A stretch of DNA of 35,445 nucleotides from an uncultured Pseudomonadota bacterium (GTDB lineage Bacteria; Pseudomonadota; Alphaproteobacteria; UBA9219). Below, in pieces: positions 16,396-24,743 of this stretch. A program made the position numbers and the translations under genes. The notes under the pieces were generated by a model. That model saw only the letters and a program-made list of their open reading frames with translations. It had not been told where the DNA came from and searched no databases. The stretch covers positions 1-35,445 of the forward strand of contig CAIQVS010000079.1 of NCBI GenBank assembly GCA_903875345.1, read 5' to 3'. Every line of letters begins with the position of its first letter. Within the stretch, counting starts at the first letter, position 1.

Positions 16396-16686
16396 ATGGC
16401 TTTTTACCGCCTTTCACCCCTTGCTGCGCTCGATCTGCAGGAGATCGGTGATTATATCGCGCTCGACAACCGCGAGGCTGCCGTCCGGATGATTGCCTCA
16501 ATTGCGGAAAAGTTTGAGTTTTTGGCGCGAAAACCGAAGATGTTTCCTCTTTATCCCGGATACAAGAATCTGCGCAAACACAACGTCGGCAATTATCTGA
16601 TCTTTTATCGGGCGATCAAAGGCGGTATTGAAGTCGTGCGCATTCTTCATGGTGCCCGTGACCTGCAGAAACCCTTGTCCAACTGA
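16396..16686 (+). CDS. ParE/RelE-superfamily toxin
   Basis: This gene encodes 96 residues. YRLSPLAALDLQEIGDYIAL at the start and RKHNVGNYLIFYRAIKGGIE, then VVRILHGARDL, at the end are the ParE branch of the ParE/RelE fold. ParE toxins poison DNA gyrase, whereas RelE relatives cut mRNA; the HGARDL ending favours ParE, but the target cannot be settled by eye. The stop overlaps the lpxI start by one base (TGATG), so the pair is joined to the front of the lpxI-lpxB operon. Confidence 0.87.
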   Translation: MAFYRLSPLAALDLQEIGDYIALDNREAAVRMIASIAEKFEFLARKPKMFPLYPGYKNLRKHNVGNYLIFYRAIKGGIEVVRILHGARDLQKPLSN

Positions 16687-17516
16687 TGCAAAACTCTAAT
16701 CCCAAACTCGGTATTATCGCGGGCGGCGGCTCGGCGCCGCGCTTTCTGGTGGAAGCGTGCCAGAAAATCGGACGTGATTTTTTTGTCGTGTGCCTTGAAG
16801 GGCAAGCGGATCAGGGCTGGGCGGACGCCCTGCCGCATGTCTGGCTACCGCTCGGCGCGGGATCGCGGCTGAAGGCCTTGATCGATGAACAGGCGATCAA
16901 GGAAATTGTGATGATCGGTCGTGTGCGGCGGCCTTCGTTGCTGGAGATCAAGCCCGACTGGCTGGCGCTGAAAGTGCTGACCAAGATCGGTATGAATATG
17001 CTCGGCGACGACGCGCTGCTGCGTTCGATCGGCAAAGCGATGGAGGACGAGGCGGGCGTGCGCGTCGTCGGGATTCAGGACATCTTCGCCGACCTGTTGA
17101 CTCCCGCCGGACAGTTGGGGCGCTCCGCTCCGGACGACGAGGCGCGGAAAGATATTGAACGCGGCGTCGCGGTGGCGCGAGCGTTGGGGCAGCTCGATGT
17201 CGGCCAAGCGGTCATCGTGCAGCAGGGCATCGTTCTGGGTGTCGAGGCGATTGAGGGTACGGATGCTCTGATCGCGCGTAGCGCGACGTTGCGCCGCGAG
17301 GGCGCGGGCGGTGTGCTGATCAAGATAGCCAAGCCGCAGCAAGATAACCGCTATGATTTGCCGACGGTCGGACCGGAGACGATCACGTCGATGATGCGCG
17401 CGGGCTTGCGCGGTGTCGCGTTGGAGTCCGGACGCAGTTTATTACTGGAACGCGAACGGACGCTGGCAATGGCAGACGAGGCGGGGATATTCATCCTCGG
17501 TCTTAGCTTTGACTGA
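16686..17516 (+). CDS. lpxI: UDP-2,3-diacylglucosamine pyrophosphatase LpxI
   Basis: This gene encodes 276 residues, the family length. LpxI hydrolyses UDP-2,3-diacylglucosamine to lipid X in lipid A synthesis and replaces LpxH in many alphaproteobacteria. The N-terminal LGIIAGGGSAPRFLVEACQK, the middle VVGIQDIFADLLTPAGQLG and the C-terminal TVGPETITSMMRAGLRGVAL, then ESGRSLLLERE, are characteristic. lpxB follows with an 8-bp overlap, coupling two successive steps. The start codon overlaps the toxin stop; no separate strong RBS is visible. Confidence 0.95.
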   Translation: MQNSNPKLGIIAGGGSAPRFLVEACQKIGRDFFVVCLEGQADQGWADALPHVWLPLGAGSRLKALIDEQAIKEIVMIGRVRRPSLLEIKPDWLALKVLTKIGMNMLGDDALLRSIGKAMEDEAGVRVVGIQDIFADLLTPAGQLGRSAPDDEARKDIERGVAVARALGQLDVGQAVIVQQGIVLGVEAIEGTDALIARSATLRREGAGGVLIKIAKPQQDNRYDLPTVGPETITSMMRAGLRGVALESGRSLLLERERTLAMADEAGIFILGLSFD

Positions 17517-18678
17517 TAATCCATTGATTTTCCTTATAGCTGGTGAGGCGTCTGGCGATTTGCTCGGCGCGAGGCTGATGCGTGCGTTGAAGTCCAAAAC
17601 GCAAGGGCAGGTGAGGTTTGCCGGTATCGGCGGTTCACGCATGCAGGCCGAGGGCATGGATTTGCTGTTTCCGCAGAGCGAACTGGCGCATTTCGGTATC
17701 TTCGAACTGCTCCGGCACATTCCTCATTTAGTAAAACGTATCCGGCAGACCGAAGCCGAAATCCGCCGTCTGCGTCCGGCAGCGCTTGTCACAATTGACG
17801 CTCCGGATTTTAGTTTTCGTGTTGCGAAGAAATTGAAAGGCGAGGGCATCCCTCTCATTCACTATGTCGCGCCGACGGTGTGGGCGTGGCGTCCCAAGCG
17901 GGCGAAAAAGATCGCGCGATTTCTCGATCATCTGCTGGTGCTGTTGCCGTTCGAGCCGCCCTATTTCACCCGCGAAGGGTTGGGCTGTACCTTCGTCGGT
18001 CATTCGATTGTCGAAGGTGGCGCCGGGCAGGGCAACGCCGAGCGTTTTCGCGCCGCGCATAATCTTGCGCCGGAAGTGCCGTTGCTCGTCGTTCTGCCGG
18101 GCAGCAGGATGAGCGAGCTTTCGCGCCTCATGCCCGTCTTCGGCGAAACTTTGACGCGTCTGAAGCAACAGTATCCCGATCTGCGCGTCGTCATTCCCGC
18201 CGCGCCGGGCATGGCTGAAATCATTCGTCAGCGCAGCAGCGATTGGCCGGTGACGCCCATCATCACCGAGGGCGATGCCGATAAATATGACGCCTTCGCC
18301 GCCGCTCGCGCCGCTCTGGCCTGTTCGGGAACGGTTGCGATTGAATTGGCGATGGCGAAACTTCCCGCCGTCATTGCCTACAAAATCAGCGCGTTGACTT
18401 ATCTGCTTTCGCGCCGGTTGATCCGCATTAAATACGTCAATCTCGTCAATCTGATGCATGACCGGATGCTTGTGCCGGAGTTGCTGCAGCAGGATTGCAC
18501 GCCGGAAAAACTCGCGGCGGCGTTGCACGTTCTGTTGACGGATGAAACGACACGGCAGACGCAGATCACGGGTCTTGCCGATGTCGCCGCATGGTTGGGG
18601 CAGGGGCAATTCGTGCCGTCCGAACGCGCTGCGGAGACTGTTCTCGGCCTCATTCAGAACAAGGGCAAGACGACATGA
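17509..18678 (+). CDS. lpxB: Lipid-A-disaccharide synthase LpxB
   Basis: This gene encodes 389 residues. LpxB, a GT19 glycosyltransferase at the inner face of the membrane, joins UDP-diacylglucosamine to lipid X. Hallmarks are FLIAGEASGDLLGARLMRAL at the N-terminus, HYVAPTVWAWRPKRAKKIAR, FVGHSIVEG, VLPGSRMSELSRL and LACSGTVAIELAMAKLPAVI. The frame is open back to 17413, but homologues begin near TDNPLIFLIAGE, so I use TTG at 17509, which overlaps the lpxI stop. An ATG further upstream is unlikely because the extra residues do not fit the family. The next gene overlaps by 4 bp (ATGA). Confidence 0.94.
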   Translation: MTDNPLIFLIAGEASGDLLGARLMRALKSKTQGQVRFAGIGGSRMQAEGMDLLFPQSELAHFGIFELLRHIPHLVKRIRQTEAEIRRLRPAALVTIDAPDFSFRVAKKLKGEGIPLIHYVAPTVWAWRPKRAKKIARFLDHLLVLLPFEPPYFTREGLGCTFVGHSIVEGGAGQGNAERFRAAHNLAPEVPLLVVLPGSRMSELSRLMPVFGETLTRLKQQYPDLRVVIPAAPGMAEIIRQRSSDWPVTPIITEGDADKYDAFAAARAALACSGTVAIELAMAKLPAVIAYKISALTYLLSRRLIRIKYVNLVNLMHDRMLVPELLQQDCTPEKLAAALHVLLTDETTRQTQITGLADVAAWLGQGQFVPSERAAETVLGLIQNKGKTT

Positions 18679-19799
18679 CCCGTTCACGCACAGTGTTGCA
18701 GGTTTTGCCGCGCCTTGTCACAGGCGGCGTCGAGCGCGGCACGGTCGAGGTTACGGCGGCTCTCGTCGCGGCGGGCTGGACGGCGCTTGTGGTCTCCGCC
18801 GGAGGGGCGATGGTGCGCGAGATCGAAGCCGCAGGAGGGACGCACATCGAACTGCCTCTTGCGTCGAAAAACCCGCTTGTCATGTGGCGCAATGTGGATC
18901 GGTTGGTGGAGGTCATCCGGCATTACAATGTCGGCGTTGTTCATGCCCGCAGCCGCGCTCCGGCATGGAGCGCCTATTACGCTACCCGCCGCGCCGCCTG
19001 TCCTTTCGTGACCACCTGTCACAACGCCTATGGAGGAAAATTGTGGCTTAAGCGGCGTTATAACTCCGTGATGGCGAAGGGCGACCGCGTGATCGCGATT
19101 TCCGATTTCGTCGCCGATTATGCTCGCAAGACTTACGATGTTCCTGAAAAAATTCTTCGTGTCATCCCGCGCGGCGTCGATATTGGCCGCTTCGATCCCG
19201 CGAAAGTTGCGCCGGAGCGAGTTCACGCTCTGCGGCAAGCGTGGAACATCGACGAAGGAAAGCCCGTCATCATGCTGCCCGGACGCTTGACGCGCTGGAA
19301 GGGGCAAACGGTTTTCATCGAGGCTTTGGCGCGTCTGACGGGCGACGATTTTCAAGCCTTGATCGTCGGCAGTGGCGATGCGGATTATCGCCGCGAGCTT
19401 GAGTCGCTTATCGAACGTCATCGTCTTCGGGACAAAGTCCGGTTGGTGGATGAATGCCGCGACATGCCCGCCGCGTTCCGGCTCGCCGATCTGGTCGTCT
19501 CGGCCTCGACGCGACCGGAGGGTTTTGGCCGCGTGATCGTCGAGGCGCAGGCCATGGGTTGTCCCGTCATCGCGACCGAACACGGCGGCGCGCGCGAAAC
19601 GGTTCTGGATTGCCAAACCGGTTGGCTCGTGCCGTCCGGCGATATTGAAGCGCTGGCTTCGACAATGAAAATGGCTTTGGATTTATCAACCGACAATCGC
19701 GCCCGTATGACCGAACAGGCGATCACGCATGTGCGCACGCATTTCACGACCGCGCTGATGACGGCGCGCACGCTCGCGGTGTATGAGGAACTTTTATGA
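18675..19799 (+). CDS. GT4-family glycosyltransferase
   Basis: This gene encodes 374 residues with a GT-B fold. Seen are the N-terminal VLQVLPRLVTGGVERGTVEV, the acceptor-side region HARSRAPAW, the donor-binding core VIMLPGRLTRWKGQTVFIEA and the E-x7-E motif in RPEGFGRVIVEAQAMGCPVI followed by ATEHGGARE. It overlaps both neighbours by 4 bp, so it is translated together with lpxB and the GT9 gene. A role in LPS core or O-chain assembly is inferred from context; the sugar is unknown. The frame extends upstream to 18591 but that part is the shadow of lpxB. Confidence 0.9.
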   Translation: MTRSRTVLQVLPRLVTGGVERGTVEVTAALVAAGWTALVVSAGGAMVREIEAAGGTHIELPLASKNPLVMWRNVDRLVEVIRHYNVGVVHARSRAPAWSAYYATRRAACPFVTTCHNAYGGKLWLKRRYNSVMAKGDRVIAISDFVADYARKTYDVPEKILRVIPRGVDIGRFDPAKVAPERVHALRQAWNIDEGKPVIMLPGRLTRWKGQTVFIEALARLTGDDFQALIVGSGDADYRRELESLIERHRLRDKVRLVDECRDMPAAFRLADLVVSASTRPEGFGRVIVEAQAMGCPVIATEHGGARETVLDCQTGWLVPSGDIEALASTMKMALDLSTDNRARMTEQAITHVRTHFTTALMTARTLAVYEELL

Positions 19800-20761
19800 G
19801 TGAAGCGCAAGAACGGTCGGAACGTATCCTCGTCATCCGTCTTAGCGCACTCGGCGATATTGTGCTGTGTTTTCAGGCTTTTCATGAGATTCGCCTTGCG
19901 CATCCGAACGCCAAAATCGCTCTATTAACCATGCCCGCTTTCGCCGGTTTCGCACGGTCGATGCCGTGGTTCGACGAGGTGCTGATCGATGAACGCGCCC
20001 CGGCATGGCGGCTTGACGCGTGGTGGAGTTTGGTTGCGAGCGTTCGTCGTTTCAATCCGACCCGCGTTTATGACCTGCAGGGCAAGCGGCGGCAGAATAT
20101 CCTGTTTGCCTTGACCGGAGGTCCCTTTGGACGCGAATGGTCGGGGGCTGCGCCGTTCGGTTCGCACGGGCGGATGGAACCTCCGCCGACCGACATTCAT
20201 TTCACGGATTTCGTCGCCGATCAGCTTCGCCGTGCCGGAGTACCGCCTGCACCCCCGTTCGATCTCGGCTGGCTGGATGCACCGCTGGACGGATTAACCC
20301 TGCCTCCACGCTATATCGTAACAGTTCCCGGCTGCGGCGCTGGTCGCGATTACAAGCGTTGGCCGGTCGAGCGCTATGCCGAACTTGCCCGCCGGTTTCA
20401 GGCGCGGGGTATCGGCGCGGTCGCCATTGGTACGGCGACGGACGTGGAAACGATTGCCGCCCTCAGGTCGCTTGCGCCGGAAGTCGTTGATCTGGGCGGT
20501 CGGACGAGCTTGCTGCAGCTTGGCTCGCTGGCGCGGCGGTCGGTCGGCGTGGTCGGTAACGATAGCGGCCCGACGCATTTGATGGCAGCCGTGGGCGCTC
20601 CAACGTTGGCGTTGATATCCGAGCGCGTGAATGCGGTCTGGTCGGCTCCGCGAGGCCTTCGTGCCCGAGGGTTACAGGGGCGTCCGCTCGCGGCGCTCGG
20701 CGTCGATGAAGTTTTGCTTGCGCTTGACGCGCTGCTTGATAAAAACAGCGCTTCACCTTGA
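19796..20761 (+). CDS. GT9-family glycosyltransferase (LPS heptosyltransferase-like)
   Basis: This gene encodes 321 residues. ILVIRLSALGDIVLCFQAFH at the N-terminus and VGNDSGPTHLMAAVGAPTLA near the C-terminus are the two GT9 signatures of heptosyltransferases, which add heptose to Kdo or to other heptoses of the LPS inner core. VPGCGAGRDYKRWPVERYAE is the donor-domain entry strand. It is the fourth gene of the lpxI-lpxB-GT4-GT9 unit. The exact acceptor or sugar cannot be given; this group also contains non-heptose enzymes. Confidence 0.88.
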   Translation: MSEAQERSERILVIRLSALGDIVLCFQAFHEIRLAHPNAKIALLTMPAFAGFARSMPWFDEVLIDERAPAWRLDAWWSLVASVRRFNPTRVYDLQGKRRQNILFALTGGPFGREWSGAAPFGSHGRMEPPPTDIHFTDFVADQLRRAGVPPAPPFDLGWLDAPLDGLTLPPRYIVTVPGCGAGRDYKRWPVERYAELARRFQARGIGAVAIGTATDVETIAALRSLAPEVVDLGGRTSLLQLGSLARRSVGVVGNDSGPTHLMAAVGAPTLALISERVNAVWSAPRGLRARGLQGRPLAALGVDEVLLALDALLDKNSASP

Positions 20762-20779
20762 ACCGACAGGAATTAGCCG

Positions 20780-21655
20780 ATGCGCCGCGACCCGACAATT
20801 GAACAGATTTCCGAACTGATGAATGAACTCGGCGCGTATCGCGGCCGCACGGTCGTGATAAAAATCGGCGGCAATTCCATCGCCGAGGACGAGCATTTTC
20901 TCGGCAAGATCGCTCAACAAATTCAATTCATGCACGACAATCATCTGCGTGTCGTGCTGGTGCATGGCGGCGGGCCGCAGATCGACAACGCGCTGCGCGA
21001 CGCCAAGATCGAAACGTCGAAGGGCGCGGATGGCCGCCGCATCACTTCGCCTAAAGCGATGCGCGTCGTGCATAAGGTCATGAACGAGATTAACCGTCAG
21101 GTCGCGGAGGCTCTGGTCGAGGCCGGTTGTCGCAAGGACAGCGTTGTTTTCGCCGCGCGTTATCCGCACTTTTTCGTCGAAGCCGAGCCTTTGGATACGG
21201 ACGATGGCGGCGTCAACAATCGCAGCGGGCGGGCGGCCAAAGTCGCGCATGCCGAGATCAACGGGTTGCTCGACAAGCGCAAGATCGTCGTTCTGCATTC
21301 GCTCGGCGTCGGTCCCGACGGCAAGAGCGCGTTCAACATCAACGGCGACGATTACGCTATGGCAATCGCGATTGAAATCAAGGCCAAGCGGCTCATTCTG
21401 GTGACCAATGTTTCCGGCGTGCTGGATAAAAAGCGTGAGCGCATTCCGGCCATCGATCAGGCTATGGCCGACCGGCTGATCGACGAAGGCGTGATTACGG
21501 GCGGCATGGTACCGAAGGTCGAAAGCGCGCTGTGGGTCGTAAAGAACGGCGTCGGCGGCGTCGCCATCATCGACGGATTCCAGCCGTGGGCGATCCTCGC
21601 CGAGCTTTTGACCCACGAAGGATTCGGCACGCTGGTGCAGGCCAAGCTGGGGTAA
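20780..21655 (+). CDS. argB: Acetylglutamate kinase
   Basis: This gene encodes 291 residues. ArgB phosphorylates N-acetylglutamate, the second step of arginine synthesis. VVIKIGGNSIAED (phosphate-binding loop), LVHGGGPQIDNALRDAKIET and the C-terminal GVITGGMVPKVESALWVVKN are diagnostic. An AGGAA sequence lies at normal distance before the ATG. It follows the GT9 gene by 18 bp and may share its transcript. The last 256 bp (21396-21651) occur again at 22405-22660 with six mismatches. This copy is full length and should be the functional one. Confidence 0.95.
   Translation: MRRDPTIEQISELMNELGAYRGRTVVIKIGGNSIAEDEHFLGKIAQQIQFMHDNHLRVVLVHGGGPQIDNALRDAKIETSKGADGRRITSPKAMRVVHKVMNEINRQVAEALVEAGCRKDSVVFAARYPHFFVEAEPLDTDDGGVNNRSGRAAKVAHAEINGLLDKRKIVVLHSLGVGPDGKSAFNINGDDYAMAIAIEIKAKRLILVTNVSGVLDKKRERIPAIDQAMADRLIDEGVITGGMVPKVESALWVVKNGVGGVAIIDGFQPWAILAELLTHEGFGTLVQAKLG
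21396..21651 (+). repeat. Direct repeat, copy A: 3' end of argB
   Basis: These 256 bp are repeated at 22405-22660 in the same orientation, offset 1009 bp. I count six mismatches (21496, 21562, 21565, 21574, 21585, 21586), five of them within 25 bp and four of the six silent. Identity ends one base before the stop codon of each copy. Confidence 0.95.
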
Positions 21656-21658
21656 GCT

Positions 21659-22249
21659 TTACTGCGGCGTATCGTAAGTGGCAGCGGTAGCTGACGTGCC
21701 GATAGCGACAGTGCCTCCAGCTAGCCCGTTTTCTTGGTCAACGCCGTAGGCCCGTACTCTAACCAGTTGCCCCAGCACGTTGCTGGTGTTCGACGCGATT
21801 TGCGCAACGGGGTTTTTCGGGAAACAGCTGGCGGTGACGGAACTGGTGCCGGTGGTAACAGGGGGCGCAGGATTATAGGCCGTGTATTTCCACTGCACGG
21901 TCGCCGAACACAGCAGGCCGGGGACATCGGCAAAACCATCCATAGTGTGTCGCACAGGCGATCCATCGCCGCACGTGACAGGCAAAGTTTTAGTCGGGAG
22001 CGTATAAACATTGACACCGAGAGAAGCTGGGCAATAACCGACGGCTGTTGCTTGGTTCGACAGGCTCGTTATGCATCTGCCTTCTATAAAATGAATTCCG
22101 TAACCGCGCACGGTGTCAGATGTAGTTCCGGAATAGCTTTCAATTTCAATTTTTCCTATGCAACTTGTCTCCGATGCAGCTTGGGCAGAAACTGCGGCTG
22201 TCAGAACCATGGCCGATACGGCCAGACCGAGAAAATGAATTGAACGCAT
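21659..22249 (-). CDS. Secreted protein of unknown function
   Basis: This gene encodes 196 residues from the ATG at 22249, which has GGGAGGG at 22254-22260. The frame runs on to 22318 but without an RBS. The N-terminus is a classic Sec signal peptide: MRS, a hydrophobic stretch IHFLGLAVSAMVLTAAVSA, then a cleavage site at AQA-A. The mature protein has about six cysteines, suggesting disulfides in the periplasm or outside, and many Ser/Thr/Val residues, consistent with a beta-rich fold. I recognise no family. A possible promoter lies upstream on the minus strand (TTGATC, 17 bp, TAGAAA). The gene lies between the two copies of the argB 3' end, opposite in direction to argB, which suggests it arrived with the duplication. 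Confidence 0.7.
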   Translation of the reverse strand: MRSIHFLGLAVSAMVLTAAVSAQAASETSCIGKIEIESYSGTTSDTVRGYGIHFIEGRCITSLSNQATAVGYCPASLGVNVYTLPTKTLPVTCGDGSPVRHTMDGFADVPGLLCSATVQWKYTAYNPAPPVTTGTSSVTASCFPKNPVAQIASNTSNVLGQLVRVRAYGVDQENGLAGGTVAIGTSATAATYDTPQ

Positions 22250-22404
22250 TAAACCCTCCCACTTAAAGAATGGCGATATCTCGCCTGTATTTCTATCGTT
22301 TTGGTCGGTTCTGATCAATGAAAATGTGATTGAGGGAGTGTGGCCGGATTAACCATATTTGTCCATTATTTGTCTATTGCAAGTGTCGCGGTGTTTTTGT
22401 CATT

Positions 22405-22664
22405 TTCTGGTGACCAATGTTTCCGGCGTGCTGGATAAAAAGCGTGAGCGCATTCCGGCCATCGATCAGGCTATGGCCGACCGGCTGATCGACGAAGGCG
22501 TGATCACGGGCGGCATGGTACCGAAGGTCGAAAGCGCGCTGTGGGTCGTAAAGAACGGCGTCGGCGGCGTTGCGATCATCGATGGATTCCAGCTTTGGGC
22601 GATCCTCGCCGAGCTTTTGACCCACGAAGGATTCGGCACGCTGGTGCAGGCCAAGCTGGGTTAG
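22405..22664 (+). pseudogene. Duplicated 3' fragment of argB (copy B)
   Basis: The sequence encodes the last 85 or so residues of ArgB (VTNVSGVLDKKRERIPAIDQ to VQAKLG) with one amino-acid change, Pro to Leu before WAILAEL. It lacks the N-terminal kinase domain and any convincing start or RBS; the open frame upstream (from 22359) is unrelated sequence. It ends with its own TAG. It is probably not expressed as a useful protein. The stretch 22250-22404 between the secreted-protein gene and this fragment holds only that gene's probable promoter. Confidence 0.92.
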
Positions 22665-22751
22665 TTGGTTGTTGAAGCTTGCCGGGTTAGCCCATAGAAT
22701 GGGGGCGCGGCGGGCATATGCGCCACCCTCAACTGTATCAGGAGTCTATCG

Positions 22752-23189
22752 ATGGGCGTCCTTAAAGAATTTCGAGATTTTGCCGCGCGCGGCAATGTGA
22801 TCGATCTGGCGGTCGGCGTCATCATTGGCGCGTCGTTCGGAAAGATTGTGACGTCGCTGGTTAACGATGTGCTGATGCCGCCCATCGGTTTGTTGCTTGG
22901 CAAAGTCGATTTCTCAAATTTGTTCATCAACTTGTCGGATAAACATTATGATAGCCTTGGGGCAGCCAAGGCCGCTGGCGCGCCCACAATCAATATCGGA
23001 TTGTTTATTAATGCGATGATCGATTTTCTGATTGTGGCTTTTGTGATTTTTCTGATTGTGAAACAAATAAACCGCTTTCTTAAAAAGCCCGATGAACCGG
23101 CCAAGAAAGATTGTCCGCGTTGCTGTTCATCCGTTGCGATTAAGGCGACCAAGTGCCCATGCTGTACCGCCGACATTTCGGATGTTTGA
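22752..23189 (+). CDS. mscL: Large-conductance mechanosensitive channel MscL
   Basis: This gene encodes 145 residues. MscL is a homopentameric inner-membrane channel that opens under osmotic downshock. The N-terminal amphipathic helix and TM1 ([20 protein letters not shown], then [20 protein letters not shown]) and TM2 ([20 protein letters not shown]) are standard. The C-terminal tail has a CPRCCSSV ... CPCCTADI four-cysteine cluster that resembles a zinc ribbon; such tails occur in some MscL proteins. AGGAG lies 8 bp or so before the ATG. It is the first intact gene after the argB fragment. Confidence 0.95.
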   Translation: MGVLKEFRDFAARGNVIDLAVGVIIGASFGKIVTSLVNDVLMPPIGLLLGKVDFSNLFINLSDKHYDSLGAAKAAGAPTINIGLFINAMIDFLIVAFVIFLIVKQINRFLKKPDEPAKKDCPRCCSSVAIKATKCPCCTADISDV

Positions 23190-23195
23190 TAATCC

Positions 23196-24290
23196 ATGCA
23201 AAACACTGCCCAAAATCGAGAAGAAGACGAACTGACGGCGCTCCGGCGCGAGCTGTTGGCTGCGGTTGAATCGGCCTCCGATGCCGCCGCCGTCGAGGAT
23301 CTGCGCGTCACCGCGCTCGGCAAGAAGGGGCGCATTACCGATCTGATGAAAACGCTTGGCGCTTTGCCGCCGGATGTGCGGAAAGCGCGTGGCGCGGCGC
23401 TGAATGTGTTGAAGGACGAAGTCGCGGCCGCGCTCGAAGCCAAAAAGAAAACGCTGGCCGTTGCGGCGCTGGAGTCCCGCATCGCGAGCGAACGCATCGA
23501 CGTGACGCTTGCGCCGCGCCCGATGCCGGAAGGCCGCATTCATCCGATCAGCCAGACGGTTGATGAAATCGTGAATATTTTCGGCGCGATGGGGTTTTCG
23601 GTGGCGCGGGGACCGGACATCGAATCCGACCATATGAATTTCACGATGCTGAACATTCCGCCCGATCATCCGGCGCGGGATATGCAAAGCACGTTCTATC
23701 TGCCGCAGACGGGCGAGCATCCCACGATCCTTCGCACGCAGACTTCGCCGGTACAAATCCGCACGATGATGAAGCGCAAGCCGCCGATCCGCATCATCGC
23801 GCCGGGGCGTACCTATCGCTGCGATTACGACATGACTCACACGCCGATGTTTCATCAGGTCGAGGGGCTGGTGATCGACGAGGCGACGCATATGGGGCAT
23901 CTGAAAGGCTGCCTGATGGATTTTCTGCGCGCGTTTTTCGGCATCAAGGATTTGCCGGTGCGGTTCCGCCCGTCCTATTTCCCGTTCACCGAGCCGAGCG
24001 CCGAGGTTGACATCGGCTGCTCGCGCAAGGGTGGCGAACTCAAGCTGGGCGCGGGCGGCGACTGGCTGGAGATTCTGGGTTGCGGCATGGTGCATCCGAA
24101 CGTGCTGCGGAATTGCGGCCTCGACCCTGAAGTCTATCAGGGCTTCGCCTTCGGCATGGGCATCGAGCGCATCGCGATGCTGAAATACGGCATCCCCGAT
24201 TTGCGCACTTTCTTCGAAGCCGATTTGCGTTGGCTTAAACATTACGGCTTCGCCGCGCTCGACATCCCGAACGTGGCGTTAAGGGGTTAG
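23196..24290 (+). CDS. pheS: Phenylalanyl-tRNA synthetase alpha subunit
   Basis: This gene encodes 364 residues. PheS carries the catalytic class II core of the PheS2-PheT2 enzyme. An N-terminal coiled coil for tRNA binding (about 1-90) is followed by motif 2 ([20 protein letters not shown], then GLVID), the substrate pocket ([17 protein letters not shown]) and motif 3 ([20 protein letters not shown]). It starts 6 bp after the mscL stop. A small membrane-protein gene separates it from pheT, whereas the two are usually adjacent. Confidence 0.96.
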   Translation: MQNTAQNREEDELTALRRELLAAVESASDAAAVEDLRVTALGKKGRITDLMKTLGALPPDVRKARGAALNVLKDEVAAALEAKKKTLAVAALESRIASERIDVTLAPRPMPEGRIHPISQTVDEIVNIFGAMGFSVARGPDIESDHMNFTMLNIPPDHPARDMQSTFYLPQTGEHPTILRTQTSPVQIRTMMKRKPPIRIIAPGRTYRCDYDMTHTPMFHQVEGLVIDEATHMGHLKGCLMDFLRAFFGIKDLPVRFRPSYFPFTEPSAEVDIGCSRKGGELKLGAGGDWLEILGCGMVHPNVLRNCGLDPEVYQGFAFGMGIERIAMLKYGIPDLRTFFEADLRWLKHYGFAALDIPNVALRG

Positions 24291-24296
24291 GGTTTC

Positions 24297-24737
24297 ATGT
24301 CGCTTTATTGGCTTCTGTTCATCAGCCTGACGGTATTGGGTGGCGTGACCTACAATGTCGGAATGAAGCTCGGCACGGCCAACATGAACGTGTTCGCCTT
24401 CGCGTTGGTCATTAGCTCTACGGTTCTCGTGATAGAAGCGGTCTGCTTTTTAACTGCAAAATATGCTTTTAAAGTTGATGTGTCCCAAGGCGTGGATATG
24501 CAGAACGCCAAATTTGCCGTTATGGTCGGTGCGGGTGGGGCTTTGGTGGATTTTGCCTATTTTCTTGCTTTGCGGCATGGCTCGGTCATTGCTTCGCAGA
24601 TATTCTGGATGATCGGCGGCATGGTCGCCACGGCGCTTGCGGCTATTTTCCTGTTTCATGAAGCGATGACGCCAACCAAAATTCTGGGAATCTTTTTCGG
24701 CATCGTTTCCGTTGTTCTCATCACTCTGAAACCTTGA
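24297..24737 (+). CDS. Small multi-pass membrane protein, EamA/SMR-like
   Basis: This gene encodes 146 residues, almost all hydrophobic. I see about five membrane segments: near 3-21, 31-53, 70-90, 94-116 and 123-144. The last stretch (MVATALAAIFLFHEAMTPTK, then ILGIFFGIVSVVLITLKP) matches the end of EamA-domain and small multidrug-resistance transporters, where ExxxxxKxxGxxxIxxGxxLL is typical. With only one such unit it would have to form a dimer. The transported substrate is unknown. It fits between pheS and pheT with 6 bp on each side, so it must be transcribed with them. Confidence 0.7.
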   Translation: MSLYWLLFISLTVLGGVTYNVGMKLGTANMNVFAFALVISSTVLVIEAVCFLTAKYAFKVDVSQGVDMQNAKFAVMVGAGGALVDFAYFLALRHGSVIASQIFWMIGGMVATALAAIFLFHEAMTPTKILGIFFGIVSVVLITLKP

Positions 24738-24743
24738 AACTCC

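Noticed and set aside
17728-18687. Long minus-strand frame opposite lpxB
   Set aside because: Shadow frame; LpxB on the plus strand has all family motifs.
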